64,000 nucleotides of DNA, from NCBI GenBank assembly GCA_029204225.1, contig CM055110.1, forward strand, positions 18,411,501-18,475,500, given 5' to 3'. The notes beneath the pieces were generated by a model. That model was not told the origin of the DNA, did not search any database, and saw only the letters and a list, made by a program, of their open reading frames with translations. Positions 21,057-31,648 of the stretch are shown here, one piece after another (positions within the stretch are counted from its first letter, which is position 1; each line of letters starts with the position of its first letter). Source of the stretch: Diphasiastrum complanatum (Eukaryota; Streptophyta; Lycopodiopsida; Lycopodiales; Lycopodiaceae). Both the position numbers and the translations under genes were made by a program.

Positions 21057-22230
21057 TTGAATCTACTTGGGGCAAGAATTAATCTAGAGCTGGCTAGTAG
21101 GGATGTTGCAACAAGATTCATACTCGACATAGAACAATGTGATAGGCCCCCAATTGACCCAGTCACTGGTGATAGGCCCACGGAGGTGAGAGAGCCTAAC
21201 TCCTCTCATGTACATAATTTGAAGATAAAATTCAAAGACCCTTCCCAAGCCATATTTACCCTATTCATTGTCCTTGTTGACCCTGCTGACTGTCCGACAG
21301 TAGCAGATTTTGGTATCCAAATTAAAGATACCTATAAATTTTTTGTTTTGGGCGAAATCCATAGCTTGCAAGCCAAAAAGGAGCTCTCCATTGAGTATCC
21401 TCATGTACAGTCATTTAGACAAGTTAGTGTTATAGTTTTTGCTGAGTTGACAATTGAGGAAGCCAAGCTCCTTATTTGAGATCATAATATCGACCAGGAT
21501 TACAGGTTAAAAATGATCGTTATTCAACGAATCAGATTTTTTCATAAAGAGTACCTGAGGCTTCACAAAGAAGGAGACACAACAAATATACAATCGAAGT
21601 GCCTTTGTGCAGAGGAGACTGGGCTTCCATTTGGTGAAAAAAATCTAGCCTCCTCACTTACAAAGTATGACAATTTTTTCCAGTTGGTCTTTCGAAAAGG
21701 GCAGATAATTTTGGGACCTTGTCGATAAATTTTTGACAAGTGGGACATATTCGAGATAAAAAGACAACTTTTAAATGGGTCGTCCTCCAACAAAAAAAAT
21801 CCACACAATCCTCTCTTGCCCCCATCCCCCAAGATATGGAGATATCGGAGTGGAAGAATATGCAAGGCATCCCATCAAAGGATGTCGTTGTGAGTGTCTT
21901 GTCGAGAGTTGTCGATGGACAACTCAGCCTTACTGAGATGGGAAAAGAATTTCAAAGGTAATTTTGATTTTCTAATTCAAGATTCTTATTTTTAACCCAT
22001 ATGCAAAAATTTGGATCTAATCATTCATTTTTTTTTAGACACACGCTTTTTATGAAAGTGCAAGAGGCTATGATAAAGAGCTTGAACTGCTAGGATTGGG
22101 AGGAATGCCAAGGGCTGTACCCAAACACCTCAAAAGATAAAGAGCTACAATTATTTCCTATTTTATTCAGAGACATAATAAGCTTTCTTTACAAAAATCG
22201 ACTTCAAATTACCAATTTTGAATACTGTTT
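21057..22230 (+). pseudogene. ParB-like domain region of gene G
   Basis: The order of motifs follows ParB/sulfiredoxin-fold domains: HVHNLKIKF, then YKFFVLGEIHSLQAKKEL (the ParB G-x-H/R-x-x-A-x-K-E-L box, with E-I where G-N/E is usual), VSVIVFAELTIEEAKLLI, a stop, DHNIDQDYRLKM and IQRIRFFHKEYL. Downstream GLPFGEKNLASSLTKYDNFF and LSRVVDGQLSLTEMGKEF lead through the intron 21958-22038 to HTLFMKVQEAMIKSL, a TAG, and DWEECQGLYPNTSKDKEL. ParB domains bind or cut DNA and hydrolyse CTP in partition proteins. Here the role is unknown. Confidence 0.6.
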
Positions 22231-22641
22231 ATGCTAAGCATAAATGTTTGTTCTTAACTATGTTTTAGATTGTTAGTTTGATATCATTATTCATGTTTGG
22301 CATAAGTTTTTATCGATTTTAATTACAAGTTTTGTATTTGAGAGACCCATGCTCAGTATAGGTGTAATTCTGATATCCTTACTTCTCTTTTAGATAATTG
22401 TTTTTAAGATTATTATTCTTTCTTAGCATAAGTGTATTTCTAATGTCAATTATTTTCTTTTATATTGTTGTTCTTTAAGATCATCGTTCATGCTTAGCAT
22501 AAGTTTATGTCACTAGTAACAATTTTCACATTTGAATGTCATGCTTAGCATAAGTGGATTTCTACTCTTGTCAAAACTTTCTAAATTATTCTTTTTAAGA
22601 TTTTAGTTTAACATTTGATAAATCCATGCTTAGCATAAGTG
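22230..22641 (+). repeat. Dispersed palindrome CATGCTTAGCATAAGTG
   Basis: Copies at 22230, 22348, 22422, 22489, 22540 and 22625 share the core ATGCT(T/A)AGCATA with irregular spacing of 50-120 bp. They lie in the presumed intron between the ParB and methyltransferase exons. The same core occurs in the minisatellite at 15352-15681. Confidence 0.7.
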
Positions 22642-22689
22642 TGCTTCTATTTTTCATAGAGTTTTGAAGATAAAAAGAGTGGGTAGCTT

Positions 22690-23897
22690 CCTAAGCAGTT
22701 TAGAACTCAACTGCAAAAAGCTAAGGCTAGGAAAAACACAAAAAATCTCAACAGACTAGAGACTCAAACGTTGATGATGATCCCAAAGATACATTTATTT
22801 CCAAGTCTGTTGATGCTCCTCCTTGTTTTTATATAGTACAACAAGGTGATGTCAGAGAGATCTCCAAGTTTGTAAAAAGAAGATCTTGCACTCTCTTCAT
22901 CGTTGATATTTCATACGGCTTCAAACTTGTGGGCTCATTGAATGATGATCGTCTGTTTAGGTACACCAAAGTAAAAGAGGTTGTTGCTAGTTTCCTGGAG
23001 ATCACTACAGCTCCGCTCTGGAGGATAGTGATATTTCACTCCAACTGACAACAAGTAGGTGTTCACAAGGCCCTACTGGAAGTTTACAATGCAGGGATAG
23101 AGAACGTCATTTGGTAAGTACTGTTTTTAATTAAACATATATATTTCTAAGTCTTTTTAATATTTTAAACATGTTACGTTATTTGGTTTTTTGATTATTT
23201 ACTTTCGATGTTTGTAGGTGCAAGCCAAATGTGCGCAAGTCTGGTGGTGCAAATCTCTGTAATGAGATCGAATATCTCAGCATCGATTACTTCTCTATTG
23301 ATGGAAAGATATCCATGTTGCACTACAACACTACAAGAAACACAAATTTTGAAAATAATTTTGATTTTTCTATAGTGACAAAAAAAATTAAAAAATCCCA
23401 TGACTGATTCTGTGGCTTGTCCATATCAAAAGCCACAACAACTTGTAAATAAATTAATAGAAATGTTTTATCATCTCGCAGACTGGATTTTAGATTTATT
23501 TAGTAGTAATGGCACTACTAGTGCATGTGTTGTCCAAAAGGGCAAACATGTTGCGGCCGTAGAATTAGATGAGATTTTATCAAGTTTTGTTAAGATGAGA
23601 CTAGTTGGTATTTCAGTTTTATCTCATATATTTCAAAAGATTGGTAAATTGGGCCCCTCTGAAGACGGTATTACTCCATTTGTTAAGGAGCCTCAACCAC
23701 CTGCCAGTGGTGTAGTTGGTGATGAAGGAGAACTGGCTGAGGTGGTTGAGCAAAGATACATTGTAATTGAGAAAATTGTTATTCAAGATGACACATCACC
23801 TCCAACAGACACAGGGCTTGGAAGAGTTGCTGCTCCAGATCCTAATGATTTGATTGGAATTTTTTTAAAATGTGTAATTGAAAATATTTATTTTTAA
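22690..23897 (+). pseudogene. Beta-class N6/N4 DNA methyltransferase region of gene G
   Basis: Motif IV appears as VDISYGFKL (22902-22928; canonical DPPYG, D-P-P-Y class if the two changed residues are restored in thought only), then TTAPLWRIVIFHSN, a TGA, and NAGIENVIWCKPNVRKSGG across the intron. After a one-base slip come motif X (CPYQKPQQLVNKLIEMF, about 23418-23468) and motif I (DWILDLFSSNGTTSACVVQK, about 23484-23543) with the SAM-site Glu at VAAVELDE. The order IV-X-I defines the beta class. Asp in motif IV favours adenine-N6 over cytosine-N4. The C-terminal 80 residues are Pro/Glu-rich and unmatched. Confidence 0.7.
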
Positions 23898-25474
23898 GAA
23901 AATCTCTTTTATTCGAAAGATTATTTCAGTTTTGTACAAAATATTCATTTCTTAGATGTTTTTAATTATCTTTTTGGTAAGTGATTTTGTTATTAAATAA
24001 TAGTTCTTAGAAATTTAGCATATTTTTTTAAATATTAGATTTGTTTAGTTTACTTGATTGTTAAAATATAAATATCAAATTATAAACAGGTTATCAAATT
24101 TATGTCAAAGTATCTTTTGTTGTTTTCTAAATAGAAAAATAATTTAAAATGTTACAATCATTTGCTTAATTTAACAACTATTTTTCATAATAACAAATTT
24201 CACATAGATGATAAAATTTTTTTGAGTCATTTCAGTGTAAAATTTTAAAAATATTTTGCAATAAATATTTGCTAAATATACAATCTTGCAAAATAATGAA
24301 TTCATTTACGAATTTAGGGCTCAAAAACTACTTAAATTTCAAAAAATTGTAAATTCACACAAAAATTAAGTCTTGTGCCATTTCTTGTTCCATAAGATTT
24401 CTTGCTTAGAATGGACCTGGTGATCCACAAATATTCAAGAGAGCAAGCAGCCAGTACTACTTTAATGTTAAATTTCAGATTCACACATTGAAATAATACT
24501 GAGTTTCAAAGAACTCTTAGTAAAATACACAAGCTCCTTAGAAACAAGTGTTAGAAAGTCTCGAATAAATCAGAAAAGGCTCACAAATGTTCCAACTCAC
24601 AAAAGAATATTTTTCATTCGAATTTATCAACTTATTAAGGTCGTATCACTTTATTATGTCCTTCATTAAAGTACGTCTTCAAAATAGTCTTCATTCGAGT
24701 ATTTTTTCACATTCATTTCTTAGATTATATTTGATCTTCATAAGTGTTCGAATATCATCGAATATAGTTGTATATGTTGCTTTATTCAAAAAATGGTTTC
24801 CATTAGGTTATCACAGTCCAACCACGTTTTAAAGCGATATTGCAAAAAAAAAAATTGAATTTTTTTTTTTGCAAAAAGATAAAGTAGGAAGACTTTCCAA
24901 GCTTTCAAAACAAAAAAACTGAATAAAAAGAAAAAACATTTCAACAATAAACAAATTTTAGAATTAAAAATTTGAAATGCTTCTCTCCCATCAAGAAATA
25001 CATAGGAACATTTTAGAATCTTGGCAAATATGAATAAGCTACTAATTTGATCATAACTCCCTTAACATTGATTCAAATCACAAAAACTCAGTACCTCCAA
25101 ATAGCTAAGAGCAATTCTATCAGTTTATATGAATACCCACTAGTAGGTAATTTTTGTGCTTTTAATTTTGCTTCTCTTGCAGCTTCTACTTCTACTTAAG
25201 CTTGTAGATCTTTGATCCATTGTCTCATGTTATGATATTTCCTCTTTTCTAAATTAAATTTGGATAAACCCCTTATGAAGATGGTTAATCCATTGGTACT
25301 TTATTAACATGTGATAAATATCTAACAACTTTCTTGCTCTTTTGTGCTCTTGTCACTCTCATAGCTGATTCCATTGGAAAATGTGATCTAGTTAGAGTGA
25401 GACATGGAGTATTGTAGTAAAACCCTCTAGATTAATGGAAATTATGTGTATTAGCATATTAGTTTTTGTTACAT
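23898..25474. other. AT-rich intergenic; nothing identified
   Basis: Long A and T runs (for example 24844-24873); no frame with recognisable domains. Confidence 0.5.
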
Positions 25475-26060
25475 TTAGCCTTGCAAGACTAATTTATAGT
25501 TATGTACATATCTACAATCTCGATCGGAAGGTGTATGCTGGCCTTTGTTAGGACATTTTGCTATACGATGATTTTCATCACATGCAAAACAACCTACTGA
25601 TAGTTTCATCCAGTGTTGTGCATACTCATTGATTGTTGGGTCATGAAATGATTCTATTGGCATTAACCATCGGACAATGTCCTTTTGTGGCCTTGCTTTC
25701 ACATTTGTTGGTGCCAAATTGACTTGAGCTCCTTGATTTTTTGGAGGTGCTGTTAACACCAATCTTTGTGGAAGTCCATCTATCCTAGGTGTTGGATTAG
25801 AAGCTCCTTGATAAAATCCATTTGAAGTTTTTCATTGTTGGATAACCCATGGGTTGAATGGACAATAAGCAATCTCATGCGATGAAACATTACATAAATT
25901 GCAATATTTGTTTGCTAGTCTCTGTTTCAACATTGAACATTCATTAACCATATGGTTTTGAGCATAAACTGAGCACCATAAAGTTTTCCTCTTTGAAAAC
26001 TGTTGTGGAGGTGCTTCCAGTTGGTTAGTGGCTACATTGCTAATGATTTGAGCTTCTAAT
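25475..26060 (-). pseudogene. Retroelement gag-like fragment with several zinc knuckles
   Basis: A minus-strand frame, broken by one stop near 25835, contains three Cys/His clusters: WCSVYAQNHMVNEC (first Cys pair damaged), YCNLCNVSSHEIAYC (a perfect CX2CX4HX4C) and GCFACDENHRIAKC (one residue short). Between them lie Pro/Gln-rich and basic segments. Multiple knuckles without neighbouring pol suggest a Ty3/Gypsy-like gag remnant, but a cellular CCHC protein cannot be excluded. Confidence 0.5.
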
Positions 26061-27775
26061 CAAACTGCATTGTCATTTGCTCTGTTTGTATTTTTTTTAA
26101 ATCATCCAACATTAGCCATGTTGTTGTATTGATATTGGCAGGTGCTATAATAGTTGAAGTGGTGGTGGCTTGACTGGTCCTACATAAATTAAAATACTTA
26201 GACCTTATGTTGTGTCTTATTTCATTATATCATCTCTTTTCCCCTCCCTATGGCCTGTAGGTTTTCCTATCAAGGAAAGATTAGAACCTCACCTTGAGCT
26301 ATTTTGCAAGCTCATGTCACATCAACCTCACCAAACCAAACAACAAACTAAAACTTGTGGACAATAGTATGGTGTTAAGAATGAAATTGAAGGTGGTTTT
26401 GCCATAGGAGAGACCTCAAATTACCAAAAGGCCTAAAACACAACCAAAGCCCAAAAAACAAAGCAGTTTCATTTCAAACCTTATAACATCACACCAGATT
26501 AGCTTAAGATTCACTTTTTTAATATGATTTTTATTATTGAGTTTACTGGTAGCACGTTTGGCAAAGTCATTGTAAAGATTCTATAAATGATTCTATGTTG
26601 TGAGGAAATCTTAAATAACGTATGTTATGAACAACTTATAAAACATGTATGTTTATTCATGTGACTCAAATTCTCAATACACAATAATAACAATTGATTA
26701 TTTTAAATGAAAATTTAGCTAGTTACGAGTTTGAAAACCTTTTCAATACAAAGTTATTTTCTTAAAAAGCATGTTTTTTTCAAATCTACTTAGCCCCCAC
26801 AAGAGGATGTACAAGAAAGAATAAAAACAAACAATTACAATGACCTAAAAATGCATGATTCTTGCATTTTAATGTGTGAGTATGTTTCTTCCAGTATGGT
26901 GTGTTATTATTAGTTATGTCATGTATATTTTTGTCAAAGAATTTGATTGCTTCAATTTAGTTTTTAAGTTTGTATGTTGCATTTGACCAAGAATAGGCAA
27001 TCACCAAACATCTTTTTCATGACTTTGAATTTGTTTTGGTGTACACTATAAAGCGACATAAAGTGAACTTGTTGTTTGAACTTTGACTTCACGATAATGA
27101 GAACTTATGTTAGAAAGGCAATTCATGGTAAAACTTGCAACATCTATGGACATAAAAATTTCTCTCAAATTTTGTGAATCAAAATAGAAAAAAAATTCTC
27201 CATGGAAAAGCCCTTGCCAAGACCTCACCCACTTGAGCCGAATAAAAGTGCATAATGACAAATTTTGCACAGCCTTTAGGACCCATTAAGGATTTTACTT
27301 CTATTTGATTATTCTAGGTATTCGGTAAACATTTTACTGCAAATAAGGATCGTTTAGAAATTATATGCCAACTTTTGATGCCCAAATTCTATGTGTAGAG
27401 ATCTTTAATTTTCTGTTTCATTTTCGAAGAATAATCTAATCTCGCACCAGAGTTCAAAAATTACCCTGTGTCTTAAAGAGCGCATCGCAGCCCATGTGAA
27501 ATAGCACTCCAAATCAGTGTTAAAGAGCAGTTTGAAAGAAAGCAACTTATAGTCATCTTCAAAAGATTCAGCTTTTTGTTGATAAAAAAGATATACCCAA
27601 TAAACCCAAGGCACATGAGCTGCTCACACTCATGGTTCTGTGCCTTGCTCTCAAAACAGTTGAGCTAAAAAGCAGAAAATAAGTCCTCAAACCCAAGAAG
27701 CTTTTCATGGACAAAAAAATCAATCATCAATCAGGAGTAGTGATTTTGCGAATGATTTTTTAATGACTAATCGGA
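26061..27775. other. Intergenic, no gene recognised
   Basis: AT-rich anonymous sequence without LTR ends or domains that I can name. Confidence 0.4.
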
Positions 27776-28006
27776 TCAGCAGAGGACAAGAAAACTGTCT
27801 ATACTCATTCCCTCGTATGTTGGCAGTTCAGGAGCGTATTGGAAAATGGAGTATGTAAAGCCAAAGTAAGACGGCTTTTCATTCTCATCTTTGTGAGCTG
27901 AGGGAGGGGGAGGCTTGTAGTACATGCGTGCCGTTTGGGGACAGTGTGACTGAAACCTCGCAGCGATTCTGGCCCCTAGATCCAAAATTTCCGAATACCT
28001 TGCCAT
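27776..28006 (-). CDS. Small plant protein, 76 aa, function unknown
   Basis: The minus-strand ATG at 28006 starts [20 protein letters not shown], followed by [20 protein letters not shown] and, at the end, [19 protein letters not shown]. The frame is intact. From memory this resembles a family of short uncharacterised plant proteins with a conserved [17 protein letters not shown] core; I cannot verify this here. The start is supported by the paralogue at 62647, which begins [20 protein letters not shown], with similarity continuing into the 5' region. An earlier in-frame Met at 28033 is not conserved as a start. TTTAAAT near 28375 could be the TATA box. The gene lies between retroelement remnants and is the best host-gene candidate here. 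Confidence 0.65.
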   Translation of the reverse strand: MARYSEILDLGARIAARFQSHCPQTARMYYKPPPPSAHKDENEKPSYFGFTYSIFQYAPELPTYEGMSIDSFLVLC

Positions 28007-28099
28007 AGGTACCAAAAGGGAAATGTCTGCCAACAGTGTAAGTTCTGTCGACAGTGAAACCTGTGTAAGCTCTTAATTTGGGCCTCTCAATCTCGCCTG

Positions 28100-28150
28100 T
28101 CAATCCCGGATCCGTCCCAAATATTCCTCCGCTAGCACTTCAAACAACAT
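28100..28150 (-). CDS. Upstream ORF, 16 codons
   Basis: On the minus strand, 94 nt before the main ATG, an ORF encodes MLFEVLAEEYLGRIRD. The paralogue at 62493-62543 has MLFEVPDEEYLGRIRD, with the same length and stop. Two further differences (CGG/AGG) are silent. It may regulate translation of the main frame, or be spliced out. Confidence 0.4.
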   Translation of the reverse strand: MLFEVLAEEYLGRIRD

Positions 28151-28440
28151 GCTCTCTCATCCAAATCTTCTTCTGTTAGCAAGCCGATGAATCACTGTGT
28201 GCAATGAAAGACCATCACACAAAATGCAAAATGCGAATGACCCACGAAGGATTTGAGCCGAGTCTCCTTGCTGTGCGAAGGATTTCTGGAAATAGATCCA
28301 CAGCAGCAGTAGCTTTGTCTGCAGCGTTTTGCTTCTCGTTGTTCCTCCTGCTGCGCTACTTGGAGCAAGGAAGAGGATTTAAAGGGAGAAATGTGAGGTG
28401 AGATGACTGGTTCATTGTTCATTCTCCCACCACGCGGCCT

Positions 28441-28989
28441 CGGACTTTAGGTTCTTCAACTTTGACCTAATGCACCTCTTCCACTCAGAAATCCTAAAAA
28501 ATCATGTAAAGGGAATCTTCTTTTCTACAAAGACTTTAGGCTTTGGTAAAACCTTACCTACTACCACTTGACAAATTATGTTCAGCATTACCTTACCTTC
28601 CGTCATTGTTTCTTTTTACCGTCAGCGTATTTCTATAGCATTACAACGTTCACAAGCGGTTTCAATTCTTTGACGGGCTCAGTTTGCAGGAGCGGCTGCT
28701 TCAAAGCTTCCTGCATTTTTTTACTGGTTCTATTTTAGTTAGTGATTATATATCAGGCAGTTGGTTTTGAGTAATTAGCTTACTTTTTAGTTACTAATTT
28801 ATATCGGGTAGTTAGTTTTAAGTAATTAGCTTACTATTCTAAGTTTTACTTAGCTTTTGCATAGTTTAATTCATTTTTGCCGTTCTTCGTAATACTTTAA
28901 TCTTCTTGTTTGATCATGGGTTTTTCCATCATTTTTTATAAAAGCAGAGATATTATTATTATTTGACAAATTAAAGACCTTTTGTTGTA
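28441..28989. other. Intergenic; direct repeat of a ~45 bp motif
   Basis: A block reading ATCAGGCAGTTGGTTTTGAG then TAATTAGCTTACT recurs with changes (ATCGGGTAGTTAGTTTTAAG), near 28751 and 28803. No gene seen. Confidence 0.4.
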
Positions 28990-29264
28990 CACTCTCTTGA
29001 TGATATCTTGCAATCTTGTGTGTAGAATGCTCATATTTTGTTATTTTCAGTTTCACATGTGTGAAATACAGTAGGGCACTGTAATTGTATGGAAAGCAAC
29101 TATAGTTTATGTTTTGGTTCATGTTGATCAGTTTCTCTTAGAGTTTGCATCTCATTTTGTATGTAGATGCTGTTTTTCCTACATTGGCAAGATTGTTGGT
29201 TTGCTCCTTATTGTAACCAAAGGTCAGGGATATGGGCATCTTGAATGACATGAAATGCTTCACA
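28990..29264 (+). repeat. 5' LTR of element C, 5'-truncated
   Basis: It matches 33602-33852 of the 3' LTR from CACTCTCTTGATGATATC to the end CTTCACA. The first ~365 bp of the LTR are missing. Confidence 0.8.
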
Positions 29265-29276
29265 TGGTATCATAGC
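29265..29276 (+). other. Primer-binding site of element C
   Basis: TGGTATCATAGC follows the LTR end directly and differs by one base from the usual TGGTATCAGAGC. Confidence 0.85.
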
Positions 29277-29865
29277 TATTGGGTTTCAAGTTATGAAAGG
29301 ATCAGCCATCTTTAGCAAGGATTTGGAGGAGCTACCAATGCTAGAGCATGCTAGATTGATTTCTACTAAAAAATCAGCAATTTTGCATACGTAGAATTAA
29401 TCTTTTGTAGGTCAAAACTCAATATAGGGTTATATACTTGATCAATTCTAATTTCACACTTGGTTTACTGGAATTAGATGATTTTTCGTATATTAGAATG
29501 GTCTCATTGGAGGCTACAAGATGATATATCAAGTTTTTAGAAATTGCATGTAGAATTTGAGATATTCAATTTTTTGTGAATTTGTCAAAACCCTAATTTT
29601 GATTGGATCTCTAGTTTGTGAGGTTACTGAACTTCATTTGAGTGTGTTCCAATCTTAGGAATTGGCAAGAATCACTATTTTGAAGATAGATAATAGGTTG
29701 ATCAAGATTTCACTATTCTATGTGTTGATTTTCTAGTTAGAAGTGCTAGAAGAGATTTGAGAGGTTACATATCTTTGTGATTTCTTCTTGAGTTCATTTG
29801 TTGACATTCAAGAGAGTGCTTTGTGAATTGGAACAGGTTCAAAGAGAAGATCAGGTCATTGCAAC

Positions 29866-30315
29866 ATGGCTACAAGTGATGGATTCATGTTGGAAGGCAA
29901 TGATAGGCTTACCTCAATCAACTATTCTATTTGGAAGGTGAGGATGGACTCCTTATTGGAGATGAATGAGTTGATGGAGATTGTTGCAGGTGTTGAGGAG
30001 AGGCCACAAGCACCTCAAGATAAAGTGAGGTATGACAAGAGAGCAAAGAAAGCTCTACACATGATTAAGATGAATGTTACCAATGAGCTTCTCAAGGAAG
30101 TTGGTAAGTACACATCATCTTTGGAGGCTTGGGAAGCTTTGAAGAAGCTTTATGAATCCAAGTCCACATCTAGACTGTTGATTCTAAGAAGACAAATCTT
30201 TCAAAGTTTTCAAAAGAAGGAAAAGAGTACTCATGCTTTTGTTTTGATGGTTAAAGCATTCAATGATGAGTTAGCATGTATTGATGAAGGCATTAATCAG
30301 GTAGAACTTGTTTAA
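29866..30315 (+). pseudogene. Gag N-terminal part, element C
   Basis: The ATG at 29866 opens ATSDGFMLEGNDRLTSINYS then WKVRMDSLLEMNELMEI, the same gag fold as element A (LNSTNYAIWKVRMESLL). The frame stops at 30313. Residues of the missing middle (WVNEEYRLQSRGGGSTSTS) appear in another frame to about 30580. Confidence 0.8.
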
Positions 30316-30584
30316 ATTATATTTAATGGTTGTTGGATGATCATAATCTTGTTCAAAGTTTTTCTATTCAAAAGACTTTGATAAGTTGTGGATTTGCAAG
30401 AGATCTGGGTGAATGAGGAGTATAGGCTTCAATCAAGAGGAGGTGGATCTACATCGACATCTCAATATGAAGAGGATGTTATGTTCATCAAAGGCAAGTT
30501 CAAGGGCAACGGCAAAGGCAAGTGATCTAAAGGCAAGATCAACGTGAGACTTCCTATTTTGGCAAAAAGAAAAATAAGTCTAAG

Positions 30585-31640
30585 TTGAAATGCTTTTATT
30601 GTGGAATCAAAGGGCATTTTGCAAATGAATGTTTGAAGAAACAAAGAGATGAAGGTAGCAAGCAAATCAACTTTACTACTAATGATGAGGATCTAGGTGG
30701 TGGTGATTCTCTTTTGATGTGTTCTTCAAGTCTAATATCAAATGAAGGTGACAAAGATTCATGGTGGATTGATAATGGAGCTAGCTCACACATGACTAGT
30801 CACAAGGAGTTCTTTACTTCTTTGGTCACTTATGATGGAGCCAAGAAAACAATTCACATGGCCAATGGTGGTGAGTGTGTGATTGAAGGTATTGGTTCAA
30901 TTCCTATTTGTCTCTCTACTAATAGGAAAGCAAGACTTGATGGTGTTCTTTACATTCCTTCACTTTCAAAGAATTTGCTAAGTGTTGGTCAAATAATAGA
31001 GAAAAGATACATGGTAAAGTTTAGTGGCGATACTTGTTTCATTACAAAGGAAGAAATCTTGTTTGCTAGGGGCAATAGACAAGGTAGACTTTTCAAGCCT
31101 GATGCTTTTGTTACGGCTAACAAAAATGATGGAATGGAAAAGGAGATTGGTCTCAACTTTCCAAAGTTACATTTTAGCATCAATAAGATTGGTGGATCTT
31201 ATGCAAAGTCTAAAAGGCTTCCTTATGCTAGATCTAGGTCAAGATCTAATATGCTTCTTGGAGATGTTCATCATCTTTGTGCTAACTTGGCTAGTCTTGA
31301 GAATAATGATGGTGTTTCAATGGTTCTTCATGGCAAGTGCAAGCATGCAAAAGGTAAGGAAAGAGCTAACTTCATCAATGGAGGTGGTGGAGGTTCTTCC
31401 TTGGAAAAGGTTGTTGTTAATGATTTCTTTGATCATATGAAAAAAGATGTTGCTAGTGCATTCATGAAGGAGATGGTTCTTCTACATTCTTTTGTGATGA
31501 GTCCAAGAAAGTCATTTTTGCAGCAAGTGGAGTCACATGTCTTCATAAAGAGAGTAGATCAAATGGTTCTATCAAGAGACTTGGTGAGGGAGATAGTCAC
31601 AAGTCAAGAAGGAGAGAAGTATGTGAACAGTTCAAAGTAG
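30585..31640 (+). CDS. Zinc knuckle, protease and start of unknown ORF, element C
   Basis: CFYCGIKGHFANEC (CX2CX4HX4C) is followed by protease WWIDNGASSHMT (D-N-G, as in element A), ARLDGVLYIPSLSKNLLSVG and GRLFKPDAFV. In an autonomous Copia the integrase HHCC domain would come next. Here the frame goes into unrelated sequence with an Arg/Ser patch (KRLPYARSRSRSNM), a Gly run (GGGGGSS) and helical segments (FFDHMKKDVASAFMKEM). No pol motif is present up to the stop at 31638. Confidence 0.7.
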   Translation: MKCFYCGIKGHFANECLKKQRDEGSKQINFTTNDEDLGGGDSLLMCSSSLISNEGDKDSWWIDNGASSHMTSHKEFFTSLVTYDGAKKTIHMANGGECVIEGIGSIPICLSTNRKARLDGVLYIPSLSKNLLSVGQIIEKRYMVKFSGDTCFITKEEILFARGNRQGRLFKPDAFVTANKNDGMEKEIGLNFPKLHFSINKIGGSYAKSKRLPYARSRSRSNMLLGDVHHLCANLASLENNDGVSMVLHGKCKHAKGKERANFINGGGGGSSLEKVVVNDFFDHMKKDVASAFMKEMVLLHSFVMSPRKSFLQQVESHVFIKRVDQMVLSRDLVREIVTSQEGEKYVNSSK

Positions 31641-31648
31641 GATGTACT

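Larger units (their letters stand above)
20580..23897 (+). pseudogene. Gene G: ParB-like domain plus beta-class DNA amino-methyltransferase, multi-exon, broken
   Basis: Plus-strand coding blocks are separated by spliceosomal introns: a GTAAGT donor at 20752, GT-AG 21958-22038 and GTAAGT-AG 23114-23217; the last two keep the frame when removed. Exon 1 (about 20581-20751) is of unknown function. A Ser/basic linker leads to a ParB-like domain (21057-22230) and then a methyltransferase (about 22690-23897). Stops (21477, 22090, 23046), a frameshift near 23385 and possibly one near 22700 show that this copy is dead. The ParB plus N6/N4 methyltransferase pairing is familiar from bacteria and phages. 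The introns show it is resident in a eukaryotic genome rather than contaminating sequence. Confidence 0.7.

Noticed and set aside
20580-23897. Gene G as bacterial contamination
   Set aside because: GT-AG introns with GTAAGT donors interrupt the frame, the DNA is AT-rich like its surroundings, and a plant Copia LTR directly adjoins it.
24300-25100. A-rich segments as possible LINE poly(A) tails
   Set aside because: No adjacent LINE coding sequence and no target duplication could be seen.
28204-28401. Plus-strand 65-codon frame (HEGFEPSLLAVRRISGN)
   Set aside because: It lies antisense over the 5' region of the small minus-strand gene, and the paralogous region at 62270-62460 does not keep the frame.
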